A stretch of DNA of 64,000 nucleotides, taken from assembly GCA_947495985.1 (NCBI GenBank), contig CANMBD010000002.1:62001-126000 (forward strand). The letters run 5' to 3'. Shown here piece by piece: positions 16,975 through 25,051 of the stretch. The position numbers were made by a program, and so were the translations under genes. Position 1 is the first letter of the stretch. Each line of letters begins with the position of its first letter. This DNA is from an uncultured Sphingomonadaceae bacterium. Lineage in GTDB: Bacteria; Pseudomonadota; Alphaproteobacteria; Sphingomonadales; Sphingomonadaceae. The notes below the pieces were generated by a model, which was given only the letters and a program-made list of their open reading frames with translations, searched no databases and was not told the origin of the DNA.

Positions 16975-17372
16975 TCGGCTTCGGCCGGATTCCATGGTTC
17001 ATAGTCCCCGGTTGCTGCGGCTCTCACGCCGCCGGATTCCAGCGCACCGGCCGGGCGATAGGCATTGGCTGTACCTGTCAGGTTGCCGGTCGGCTCTTTT
17101 TCCCAGATACGCGGCTGCGGCAAATGGCTTTCAGGGACTTCATCATAGCTTTTATGCAACCAGCCATGCCATTCCGGGGGTACCCGGCTAGCGTCATTGG
17201 CTCCGGAATAGATAACCCAGCGTTGATCGCCGTCTTTAGCGATATTTCTGGACTGATAATATTTGTTACCGAAAATATCCTCGCCAACGGCCTTGCCTTT
17301 GCGCGCGCTGAACAATGCAGTGCCAATGGTTGCACCGTCCCACCAGGTAAAGATTTTGCCTAATATTCCCAT
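16971..17372 (-). CDS. NDUFA12-like NADH:ubiquinone oxidoreductase accessory subunit
   Basis: This 133-residue protein resembles NDUFA12 (B17.2), an accessory subunit found in mitochondrial and alphaproteobacterial complex I. The motifs include F-T-W-W-D-G-A-T-I-G-T, V-G-E-D-x-F-G-N-K-Y-Y and R-W-V-I-Y-x-G. The central P-P-E-W-H-G-W-L-H segment is diagnostic. It ends in a short proline/glutamate tail. It sits at the peripheral arm of complex I; here it is separate from any nuo operon. It is translationally coupled to the DUF2155 lipoprotein gene. Confidence 0.9.
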   Translation of the reverse strand: MGILGKIFTWWDGATIGTALFSARKGKAVGEDIFGNKYYQSRNIAKDGDQRWVIYSGANDASRVPPEWHGWLHKSYDEVPESHLPQPRIWEKEPTGNLTGTANAYRPAGALESGGVRAAATGDYEPWNPAEAE

Positions 17373-17453
17373 GCCCGTCCGCTTAGCGTCACGAGGTGGG
17401 GGTTCGCAATTAAAAAATGCGTGGAAAGCACAGCTTTCGGCCTGAACGTGCGT

Positions 17454-17975
17454 TTATTGCTGCCATTCTACCTTATCACCGGGACCGATTTTCAATTCCG
17501 CTGCCCGTCCACCAGCCAATTCCAGCACCGCTGCAACCGGTTCACCAGATTCTACCGGATCAAGGGAATAGGGAATTGTGTTGGCGGCAATGGATTCGAT
17601 TGTTCCATCGCTGCGGACAAAAATAATGTCGAGTGGGATCACTGTGTTTTTCATCCAGAAACTGGCCATGCGCACCCGGTCGAAGGGGAATAACATCCCC
17701 TTGTCTGGCCCCAGTTCCGTGCGGAACATCAGACCGCGCGCTTGTTCCGCCGCGGTACCGGCAAGCTCGACCGTAAAATCATGGCGCTCATCATCAGCCG
17801 AGATAGTCAGCGGGATCAAACGTAGACCGGCTTCGGAAAGTTTATCACTTTGCTGTGGCTCTATTTGCTTTTGCTTGCTCTCGGCTTGCCCCGCCTGCGC
17901 GGAACATCCTCCAACAATTCCGGTGCACGACAACAGCATGACAGGCAGTATCGCCTGCTTGAAAAATCCGTTCAT
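17454..17975 (-). CDS. DUF192 lipoprotein
   Basis: This 173-residue protein starts with a signal peptide ending in a probable lipobox (IVGGCSAQ). The DUF192 domain follows, with F-T-V-E-L-A, the signature R-G-L-M-F-R, the G-M-L-F-P-F segment, and M-A-S-F-W-M-K-N-T-V-I-P-L-D-I-I-F. The final L-x-G-P-G-D-K-V-E strand closes the fold. DUF192 proteins are small exported beta-barrel proteins of unknown function, common in alphaproteobacteria and often found beside cold-shock protein genes as here. The start at 17975 precedes the signal peptide; a longer frame would overlap the cold-shock gene. Confidence 0.85.
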   Translation of the reverse strand: MNGFFKQAILPVMLLSCTGIVGGCSAQAGQAESKQKQIEPQQSDKLSEAGLRLIPLTISADDERHDFTVELAGTAAEQARGLMFRTELGPDKGMLFPFDRVRMASFWMKNTVIPLDIIFVRSDGTIESIAANTIPYSLDPVESGEPVAAVLELAGGRAAELKIGPGDKVEWQQ

Positions 17976-17988
17976 GTTAGAAAACCCG

Positions 17989-18669
17989 TTACTTGGAAAC
18001 CGGCAAGACACTAACCTGTACCGCCATATATCCGCGATCACCGGCATCTATGCGTGCCAAAAGATGCTGGCCCGGCATGATTTCACCGATGCCTGCATTG
18101 CGCAGCGTTTCCATGTGAATAAAAATGTCGCCTTCAAAGCCATTAACGATCAGAAAACCGTAACCCTTGGCCCGGTTGAACCATTTGACTTCCGCTTCGA
18201 CAAAAGCTGATTCATCTTCCACGACATGGATGGCTTTGCGTTTTACTTCGGGAGTGGGCTGGTGAACCAGCTGCTCGCAATTGGACTCATCAATATCGAG
18301 AATTTTTGTTGCCTGCAAACCTTTGGCAGCATCAACATATTCACATGTAACCAGCGCCATTTCGGGTAAATCCCTGCGGTTCAGGGGCTCCAACACGGTC
18401 CAGTGAACCAGAATGTCCTGGCCGCGCTCCAGCACATCATTTCCGTTTGCTTCCCGGTCAGGAATAATGAATCCGAAACCACGATGGGAGTCGAACCATT
18501 TGACGTAACCCGTCGTTTTTAAAACTTTCGCGACCGGTTCTTCTTCGTGGCTCGGCGTCCCTTTATTTGCAGGCCCGTCGACGCCTCCAACATTTGAACG
18601 GTCGCTCACTGAATGATCGCTGGATGAACCCTCTTCGGTTCTCGCAGGTTCCGCATATAAACTTGCCAC
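17989..18669 (-). CDS. Double cold-shock-domain protein
   Basis: This 226-residue protein carries two cold-shock domains. The first (about residues 50-120) has [17 protein letters not shown], and the second (about residues 155-225) has [16 protein letters not shown]. In the second domain RNP1 is K-G-Y-G-F and RNP2 is D-I-F-I-H. The first keeps RNP1 (R-G-F-G-F), while its RNP2 reads D-I-L-V-H. The N-terminal 45 residues are acidic and probably disordered. Such tandem CSD proteins bind single-stranded nucleic acid and are frequent in alphaproteobacteria. A GTG start at 18669 with GGAGATTTGTT upstream is used. It is followed closely by the DUF192 gene, a conserved neighbourhood. Confidence 0.9.
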   Translation of the reverse strand: MASLYAEPARTEEGSSSDHSVSDRSNVGGVDGPANKGTPSHEEEPVAKVLKTTGYVKWFDSHRGFGFIIPDREANGNDVLERGQDILVHWTVLEPLNRRDLPEMALVTCEYVDAAKGLQATKILDIDESNCEQLVHQPTPEVKRKAIHVVEDESAFVEAEVKWFNRAKGYGFLIVNGFEGDIFIHMETLRNAGIGEIMPGQHLLARIDAGDRGYMAVQVSVLPVSK

Positions 18670-18804
18670 AACAAATCTCCGAACACATCATCCGAAATGG
18701 AGGTAATCTAACCAAAAGAATCGGATGCTATGAGCATAGCATATATATTGTAAACTGGCGATTCTTCTTGTCATAAGCTGTTTTAGAACAACAAAAGAGT
18801 CCGT

Positions 18805-19350
18805 CTAAACCTCTGCGTCAACTTCTTCGCCAGGCTTTGCAAAGACAAATCGCGAAGCGATATCGAAACCATGGCCGGCTCTCAAAAATGCCTGTAGTTG
18901 TTTCCGGCGTTTTTCTTGATCGGCCTCTTTTTGTGCAAAAGGGCCAATAGACTTTTTGCGGGCATAAGTCCTGGCGGCGTCCCATTGCCTGGCATCACTG
19001 AGGTCAAGGGCCTGCCGGTCATCTCCTTCTTTTATACCCGCCTGATATAGGGCCTGCGTAACCCTTCTTTTCCCATAACCCCTATTGGTCAAAGCAGCCG
19101 CCCGGTTCTTCGCGAATAAAGCGTCATCTATATAACCAAGCTCTGAAAAGCGCTCGACCATCGTTTCGACCATTTCCTCAACCGATCCTGACCGGTCACC
19201 GGACCAGTCTCGCTCGCGTAATTTACGGAAAAGATAGGATTTTAGTTTGTGGCGCGTGGTTGCGTATCGGCTGACATAGCGCAGGGCCAGCTCTTGCAAG
19301 CTATTTTCATCCAACGCTTTACCGCTATTTTTCAACGCTTCGTCTCTCAT
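18805..19350 (-). CDS. recX: Regulatory protein RecX
   Basis: RecX binds RecA and limits filament growth. The 181-residue protein has the three-helix repeats of the family: LALRYVSRYATTRHKLKSYL, then FSELGYIDDALFAKNRAAAL, then GYGKRRVTQALYQAGI. The Y-I-D-D motif is characteristic. The reading frame is open for another 143 codons upstream, but these overlap the acyl-AMP ligase gene on the other strand and carry no homology. I therefore start at the ATG at 19350. recA is not next to it. Confidence 0.88.
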   Translation of the reverse strand: MRDEALKNSGKALDENSLQELALRYVSRYATTRHKLKSYLFRKLRERDWSGDRSGSVEEMVETMVERFSELGYIDDALFAKNRAAALTNRGYGKRRVTQALYQAGIKEGDDRQALDLSDARQWDAARTYARKKSIGPFAQKEADQEKRRKQLQAFLRAGHGFDIASRFVFAKPGEEVDAEV

Positions 19351-19521
19351 TCGGAACCACTGCCCTTTTTGTGCCACAGTAGAGCCGAAATTTAAACGCC
19401 AGTTGCAATCACTAAGGCTTGTTAAGGGTTCGAACAGCTGAATAATTTTCAAAAATTTGGCTGAATACCCAAAAAATGACGATTTGTAAGAAGGCTGGAC
19501 CTTCTGGAAAATGGATTTTGT

Positions 19522-21252
19522 ATGACTGAGCTGACACCAACCCCGACCGCTGATGATCTTCCACGCCGTTTCGCCGATTTCGAAACGGTAGGCGAAGCGC
19601 TTGACTATGCAGCGCAAGGGCAAAGAGGTTTTAATTTTCACGATGCACGCGCTTCGCTGGTACGCGTCTATCCCTTCACGGAATTGCGGGATGACGCCAT
19701 TGCAGCCGCGCGCCGCCTGATCGGATTTGGCGTAAAGCCTGGTGACCGGATCGCTCTCATCGCCGACACCGAGCCGCAATTTTGTGCGTTATTCTTTGGT
19801 GCGATCTATGCTGGCGCCTGGCCGGTGCCGCTGCCGCTGCCGACCTCTTTTGGTGGCAAGGACAGTTATATTGATCAAATAGGTGTGCAGTTGGACAGCT
19901 GCGATCCGGCGATATTGCTCTATCCCGATGAAATCGAAGAACTGGCCGCCGCTGCTGGCCAATCTCGGGAAATCCCTGTCTTTGGCTGGGACAAGTTTGC
20001 CGAGAACGATGTACCGGACTGCGAACTGCCACAGGCGAAGAGCAGCGATATTGCCTATTTGCAATATTCAAGCGGATCGACCCGTTTCCCGCATGGCGTT
20101 GCCGTGTCCCACAAAGCACTGCTCCACAATGTCGGATCCCACTCTTATGGCATGAACGTCGGCGAGGATGACCGCTGTGTATCCTGGCTGCCCTTTTATC
20201 ATGATATGGGTCTGGTTGGCTGTTTCATTTCGATGGTCTGCAATCAGGTATCCACCGATTATCTGAAAACATCGGATTTTGCGCGCAGGCCGCTGTCATG
20301 GCTGGACCTGATTTCCCGCAACAAAGGCACATCATGCAGTTTCTCCCCGACATTCGGATATGAAATTTGCGCACGCCGTATCGGCAGCCAGTCAAACGTA
20401 GCCGAGCGATTTGACCTGTCGCGCTGGCGTTTGGCAGGCAATGGTGCCGATATGATCCGGCCCGATGTGATGCAGCGCTTTACCGACGCCTTTGCACCGG
20501 CAAAATTTGATGCCAAGGCCTTTTTGCCAAGCTATGGTCTTGCCGAGGCAACTTTGGCTGTAACGATCATGCCGCCAGGCGAAGGCATGGAAGTAGAGTT
20601 GGTTGAAGAAACTGAATTGGCCGGCGAGAAACAGGCCGATGGCAGCCGCCCCAAACGCTATCGTGCGATTGTCAATTGCGGCAAACCGGTGCGCGATACA
20701 CTTCTGCAAATCCGCGAGGAAGATGGCAGCCTGCTCCCGGAAAAGGCTGTCGGCAAGGTCTGGATGCAAAGCCCGTCAGTCATGGACTGCTATTATCGAG
20801 ATCAGGAAGCCACCGATGCCTGTCTGGTAGATGGCTGGCTTGATACCGGTGATATGGGCTATTTGTCGGATGGCTATCTCTATATTGTTGGCCGTGCCAA
20901 GGACATGATCATCATCAATGGTAAGAACCACTGGCCGCAGGATATTGAATGGGCGGTGGAACAACTGCCCGGATTCAAGGCGGGCGATATTGCTGCCTTT
21001 GCAATCACGACACCGGGCGGTGATGAAACGCCGGCAGTTCTCGTCCAGTGCAGAACGTCTGATGAGATCGAACGGCTACGCCTGCGCGACGAAATACGTG
21101 AAAAGGTCCGCGCGATCACGGGTATGAACTGTGTTATCGAACTGGTTCCGCCGCGCACTTTACCGCGCACCAGTTCTGGTAAACTCAGCCGGGCAAAGGC
21201 GCGCAACCTTTATCTCTCGGGTGATATTCAGCCTTATGACATCGCAGCCTGA
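19522..21252 (+). CDS. Fatty acyl-AMP ligase (FAAL)
   Basis: This 576-residue ANL-superfamily enzyme most resembles fatty acyl-AMP ligases, which adenylate a fatty acid and hand it to an acyl carrier protein instead of CoA. Signs of this are the WLPFYHDMGLVG motif, the FSPTFGYE segment, LPSYGLAEATLAV, and the absence of a typical CoA-binding P-loop pattern. The ATP loop reads LQYSSGSTRFPHGV, with Arg and His where many relatives have Gly and Lys. The hinge is WLDTGDMGYL, and the C-terminal catalytic lysine is in RTSSGKLSRAKAR. No ACP or polyketide gene is adjacent. A role in loading fatty acids for membrane lipid synthesis, perhaps sphingolipids, is possible but unproven. Confidence 0.85.
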   Translation: MTELTPTPTADDLPRRFADFETVGEALDYAAQGQRGFNFHDARASLVRVYPFTELRDDAIAAARRLIGFGVKPGDRIALIADTEPQFCALFFGAIYAGAWPVPLPLPTSFGGKDSYIDQIGVQLDSCDPAILLYPDEIEELAAAAGQSREIPVFGWDKFAENDVPDCELPQAKSSDIAYLQYSSGSTRFPHGVAVSHKALLHNVGSHSYGMNVGEDDRCVSWLPFYHDMGLVGCFISMVCNQVSTDYLKTSDFARRPLSWLDLISRNKGTSCSFSPTFGYEICARRIGSQSNVAERFDLSRWRLAGNGADMIRPDVMQRFTDAFAPAKFDAKAFLPSYGLAEATLAVTIMPPGEGMEVELVEETELAGEKQADGSRPKRYRAIVNCGKPVRDTLLQIREEDGSLLPEKAVGKVWMQSPSVMDCYYRDQEATDACLVDGWLDTGDMGYLSDGYLYIVGRAKDMIIINGKNHWPQDIEWAVEQLPGFKAGDIAAFAITTPGGDETPAVLVQCRTSDEIERLRLRDEIREKVRAITGMNCVIELVPPRTLPRTSSGKLSRAKARNLYLSGDIQPYDIAA

Positions 21253-21348
21253 AACCAACGGGTTAAAGCGTTAAAATCGGTTAACTATAAACCGAAAAAA
21301 AAGGCGGATGCTTACCATTCGATAAGGTTTTCCTCTTAAGGGGAAAGC

Positions 21349-23721
21349 GTGGAAAAGAAGCTAGCATCATCATCCGGCCTGCCGCAAGAAATCCCATTGA
21401 GCGTATTGCTAGGGATTGCTGACCCTGAAGGCATAGATTGGGGACGCATTCGCGTGCTCCAATATGAAGGCATGCACCAGAACGGTTTTCTGAAGATGAT
21501 CGGGTCGATTATGTGCGGCATTTTGGCTGTTCAGTTCAGTATTGGCCAGGTCAACGCTTGGTTGCTTGGCGCATGGACGCTCGCCTTGTTCGGTTTGTAC
21601 ATCTATACCTATATCAAGTCGCGTAAGGATGCCGTCTGGGAACGCAAGAGCATTTCCCGGCGTGAAAACCTGAATACCCTTTTGGTGTCGGCGGCTGGCG
21701 GCCTGTTGTGGTCCACAGCCATGATCCTGTTTGGTCCGTCAAGCGACCTGAGCACCATGGTCGGAATATGGGCACTTGTTCTATGCCTGATGGTCGGATC
21801 GGCGATGCTGATGTCCGCCGTTCCGCTGGCCAGTATTGTCTTCATCGGGCTTTGCGGACTGTCATCGGCTGTTGGCTGGTACTTAATAAACGGATATCAA
21901 ATGGCAACGGCATCGGCCGCTATTGCCATGCTGTTAATTGCGTCCTGTCTGATGAACGGGCGATCATTCATAAACCGGAAAATCGCCGAAGCTAACCTAA
22001 ATGAGAAAAAGGAGGTGGTCAGCCTTCTCCTGCGTGAATTTGAAGATACCGGAGCCGATTGGCTGTGGCAGACCGACACTTCGCGCCGCCTGACTCATGT
22101 ATCTCCACGCTTTGCCCATGCCGTGGGCCGAACACCGGAAGATATTGAAGGGCGCCCGTTCCTGCAACTTGTCGCTGGCCAAGCCTGGGATTCAGGAAAG
22201 TTTTCACCAGCCCTTCACGAACTGGCGGAAAAGCTGAAACGCCGCGACAGTTTCAGTAATATGCTGGTTCCGGTACTGATCAATGACGTGACCCGCTGGT
22301 GGGAAATATCGGCCTCGCCCAAGCTGGATGAAAATGGGATTTTTCATGGCTTCCGCGGCGTTGGTTCCGACGTTACCGAACAACGCGAATCAGCCGATAA
22401 AATATCTCATATGGCACGCTTTGACACGTTGACCGGCCTGCCCAACCGGCTGCAGTTGACCGAAGCGCTTGGCAAGGCCCAGCAGGATTCCGACAAGTGG
22501 AACGGCCGTTGCGGCTTCATGATGATCGATCTCGACCGGTTCAAGGCGGTGAACGATACACTGGGCCATCCGGTTGGTGACCGTTTGCTTGCCCGCGTGT
22601 CGGAGCGGCTGCGCTCGATCATGACCGACAATGAGCTATGCGGACGCCTGGGCGGCGACGAATTTGCGATTGTTATCAAGGACGCCAGTGATTCCCAATA
22701 TATGGATATGTTGGGCAAAAAGATCATTGATACATTATCGCGCCCTTATGAGGTCGATCAACACACGCTCTATATCGGTGCCAGTGTCGGGACCGCGATC
22801 GGACCGCGCGATGGCCGTACTGTCGAAATGCTGATGCGCAGTGCCGACCTCGCACTCTATCGGTCCAAGGACCAGGGCGGCGGCGCACATAACCAGTATG
22901 AGCCGAAACTGCACGTCCATGCCGAAGAGCGCCGGGTCATGGAAATTGCCTTGCGCAAGGCATTGGACAATAATGAATTCTCTCTCAACTATCAGCCGGT
23001 GGTGAGCGCCGATACCGGAGGCGTGCTCGGCTTTGAAGCGTTGTTGCGCTGGACCAATCCGGAATTTGGTGTCGTGTCACCAGCCAAATTTGTCCCGCTG
23101 GCCGAAGATGCGCGGCTCATTGTACCGATTGGCGAGTGGGTGATGCGCACGGCCTGTAAAGAGGCGATGAAATGGCCTGCCGCCGTCAAGGTGGCCGTGA
23201 ACGTATCGGCTGATCAGCTGACGGACCCCAATTTCCTCGATATGGTGGTCTCTGCACTCAGTGACAGCGACCTGCCAGCCCAGAGGCTGGAAATAGAAGT
23301 CACCGAAAGCATTTTTATGCGCGAAGGCACTGGCGCGACCCAGGTGCTCGACCAGATTATCGGCTTGGGTATCAACCTTTCGCTCGATGATTTTGGCACC
23401 GGCTATTCTTCGCTTGGCTATTTGCGCAAAACCCGTTTCTCAACCATCAAGGTCGATCGCAGCTTTGTGCAGGGGGCTGCGAAGAACGTACCTGAAAGCC
23501 TGGCAATTATCCGCGCGGTGGTGGCAATGGCTGACAGCCTTGGCATGGCGACGACAGCCGAAGGCGCGGAAACCGAAGAAGAGGTCAAGATGATCCAGAA
23601 GCTCGGTTGCAGCAAAATTCAGGGCTATTATTTCGGTCGGCCCATGGCGCCGCATGATGCGATGGATCTGTTTACCGACTTTAACGCGGACAGTGCTCAA
23701 TTGGGTGGCCGCGCCGCCTAG
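21349..23721 (+). CDS. Membrane-bound PAS-GGDEF-EAL cyclic di-GMP enzyme
   Basis: This 790-residue inner-membrane protein has four to six hydrophobic segments in its first 210 residues. A PAS domain follows (about 225-345, containing WLWQTDTSRRLTHVSPRF), then GGDEF and EAL domains. The diguanylate cyclase signature is intact (RLGGDEF near residue 435). The phosphodiesterase start FEALLRW near residue 562 and later DDFGTGYSSL and QGYYFGRP are also intact. The position five residues before GGDEF does not carry RxxD, so there is no inhibitory I-site. Both activities are thus possible; the net direction cannot be predicted. The PilZ protein at 10313 is a possible receptor of its product. Confidence 0.92.
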   Translation: MEKKLASSSGLPQEIPLSVLLGIADPEGIDWGRIRVLQYEGMHQNGFLKMIGSIMCGILAVQFSIGQVNAWLLGAWTLALFGLYIYTYIKSRKDAVWERKSISRRENLNTLLVSAAGGLLWSTAMILFGPSSDLSTMVGIWALVLCLMVGSAMLMSAVPLASIVFIGLCGLSSAVGWYLINGYQMATASAAIAMLLIASCLMNGRSFINRKIAEANLNEKKEVVSLLLREFEDTGADWLWQTDTSRRLTHVSPRFAHAVGRTPEDIEGRPFLQLVAGQAWDSGKFSPALHELAEKLKRRDSFSNMLVPVLINDVTRWWEISASPKLDENGIFHGFRGVGSDVTEQRESADKISHMARFDTLTGLPNRLQLTEALGKAQQDSDKWNGRCGFMMIDLDRFKAVNDTLGHPVGDRLLARVSERLRSIMTDNELCGRLGGDEFAIVIKDASDSQYMDMLGKKIIDTLSRPYEVDQHTLYIGASVGTAIGPRDGRTVEMLMRSADLALYRSKDQGGGAHNQYEPKLHVHAEERRVMEIALRKALDNNEFSLNYQPVVSADTGGVLGFEALLRWTNPEFGVVSPAKFVPLAEDARLIVPIGEWVMRTACKEAMKWPAAVKVAVNVSADQLTDPNFLDMVVSALSDSDLPAQRLEIEVTESIFMREGTGATQVLDQIIGLGINLSLDDFGTGYSSLGYLRKTRFSTIKVDRSFVQGAAKNVPESLAIIRAVVAMADSLGMATTAEGAETEEEVKMIQKLGCSKIQGYYFGRPMAPHDAMDLFTDFNADSAQLGGRAA

Positions 23722-23748
23722 TAAAACGATGGACCTGATATCGGTCCG

Positions 23749-24480
23749 TCATAACTTGGTCAGCTTTTTTTCAATACCGCGCCAGATTTTGGCATAGGCC
23801 AGCGCAGCGGGACTGCGCGGAGCAAATTCTCCCAGCGGTTTTTTCAGCCTTGTCATCCGTTCAACATCGCTCGACATCGGAATAACCGGCCATTTGGGCT
23901 TTTTAGTCAGAGTTTCCTTGTGAATCGTCCGGCGCCGGTCAACCATGTTGAACACGGGTAGCAAGGGTGCATGTTTACGCCGCCGGGAATCGAGGAACGT
24001 CTGTACGTCCGTCAGCGCGCGCTGCGACAAAGGCGAGGGAATGACGGGCACGATTACCAAATCGGCGTTGCGCAATATCTGCTCGCTGGTTTCGGTGAGG
24101 CCCGGCGGGCAATCCAGGATGATCCGGTCATAGTCTTTCTTCAGCTCTCGCAGGATTTTGCCCATATGCTTTTTCTTGTTCAAATCGAAAAAGAACCGGT
24201 CGAGACCGCGAAGCGACACATCCGCAGCCAAAAGGTCAATATTCTCTATTCTGGTCGGCTTGATTAGCTTCGATGGTTTTATATCTCCGGCGATCATCGC
24301 CTGCGCGCGATCCTTTTTGTGCCGGTCCCCATTTAGAATGAACGAAGCCGCTGCTTGCGGATCAAGATCCCAGACCAGGGTCTTGCGGGACGAGTTCACC
24401 GCGCTGTTCCACGCAAGACTAACAGCGGCACAGCTTTTGCCGACACCGCCTTTCATGCTGTAGATTGCGATAACGGCCAT
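23749..24480 (-). CDS. Orphan ParA-family ATPase
   Basis: This 243-residue protein has the deviant Walker A box YSMKGGVGKSC at the N-terminus, with both ParA lysines. The Walker A' region LVWDLDPQAAAS and the Walker B region IILDCPPGLTE are also present. These mark a ParA/MinD-type cytomotive ATPase. There is no ParB or centromere-like repeat next to it, so it is not a plasmid or chromosome partition cassette. It may position another cargo. The start at 24480 is directly before the Walker strand; longer frames have no homology. It converges on the GGDEF-EAL gene. Confidence 0.85.
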   Translation of the reverse strand: MAVIAIYSMKGGVGKSCAAVSLAWNSAVNSSRKTLVWDLDPQAAASFILNGDRHKKDRAQAMIAGDIKPSKLIKPTRIENIDLLAADVSLRGLDRFFFDLNKKKHMGKILRELKKDYDRIILDCPPGLTETSEQILRNADLVIVPVIPSPLSQRALTDVQTFLDSRRRKHAPLLPVFNMVDRRRTIHKETLTKKPKWPVIPMSSDVERMTRLKKPLGEFAPRSPAALAYAKIWRGIEKKLTKL

Positions 24481-24532
24481 AGATGTGATCCGGATTTGAT
24501 AGCATGACGGTATCGCCGAACAGTCGAAGCTG

Positions 24533-24883
24533 TCAGATAATCTCCTGCACCCGTTCCTGCGGTCGGCACAGCCGGACCCCTTTATCCGTCTCAACCAGCG
24601 GGCGATTGATCAGAATCGGCTCCTTCGCCATAGCATCCAATATCTGGTCAGCCGTGGCCTTGTCATCTGTCAGCCCCATCTCTTCGGCGGGCGAACCCCG
24701 GGTCCTTAAGCCCTCTCGCGGCGTGATGCCAGCATCGCTGTAGAGCTGTTCCAGCTTGGCACGGCTTGGCGGATTTTTCAGATATTCAACGACCGTAACG
24801 TCAACACCCGGGGCCTCTTCCAGCAGGGCAAGGGTTTTGCGGGACGTTCCGCATTTTGGGTTGTGCCAGATTGTCGCTTTCAT
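24533..24883 (-). CDS. ArsC-family (glutaredoxin-dependent) arsenate reductase-like protein
   Basis: This 116-residue protein matches the ArsC/YfgD family. The catalytic cysteine lies in WHNPKCGTSRKTL (Cys11). The substrate-site arginines are recognisable in GLRTRGSP and in ILINRPLVETDKGVRLCRP. The family reduces arsenate to arsenite with glutathione and glutaredoxin, though many YfgD-like members have no proven arsenic role. No ars regulator or efflux gene is nearby. GGAG precedes the ATG at 24883. It is divergent from the siderophore receptor, and the Fur-like boxes lie between the two starts, so it could share iron control. Confidence 0.83.
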   Translation of the reverse strand: MKATIWHNPKCGTSRKTLALLEEAPGVDVTVVEYLKNPPSRAKLEQLYSDAGITPREGLRTRGSPAEEMGLTDDKATADQILDAMAKEPILINRPLVETDKGVRLCRPQERVQEII

Positions 24884-24974
24884 TGCATTCTCCATAGAAA
24901 TCTACTGTTGCCAAAAAACATCATCATTTTTGAACTGCAAGGAAAATCTGCAATTTCCATATTTTTCGTTGCTT

Positions 24975-24991
24975 GTGAGAATCATTATCAC
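24975..24991. promoter_or_regulatory. Probable Fur box upstream of the siderophore receptor
   Basis: The 17-base sequence GTGAGAATCATTATCAC is an inverted repeat with only three non-matching positions and includes AATCATTATC, the core of the classic Fur box. It lies 61 bases before the receptor start. A second, weaker element is at 25009. Confidence 0.7.
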
Positions 24992-25008
24992 TACCACGCT
25001 CAACGATA

Positions 25009-25025
25009 TTGAGAATGAATCTCAA
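25009..25025. promoter_or_regulatory. Second Fur-like inverted repeat
   Basis: TTGAGAATGAATCTCAA forms a 6-bp inverted repeat (TTGAGA/TCTCAA) and resembles the Fur box at 24975. It lies 27 bases before the receptor start, near the ribosome binding site, a position suited to repression. Confidence 0.5.
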
Positions 25026-25051
25026 AACGTAACAATCCAGGAAAGTTCACA

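Noticed and set aside
19351..19779. N-terminal extension of recX by 143 codons
   Set aside because: It overlaps the fatty acyl-AMP ligase gene on the other strand and has no homology to RecX, so an internal ATG start is preferred.
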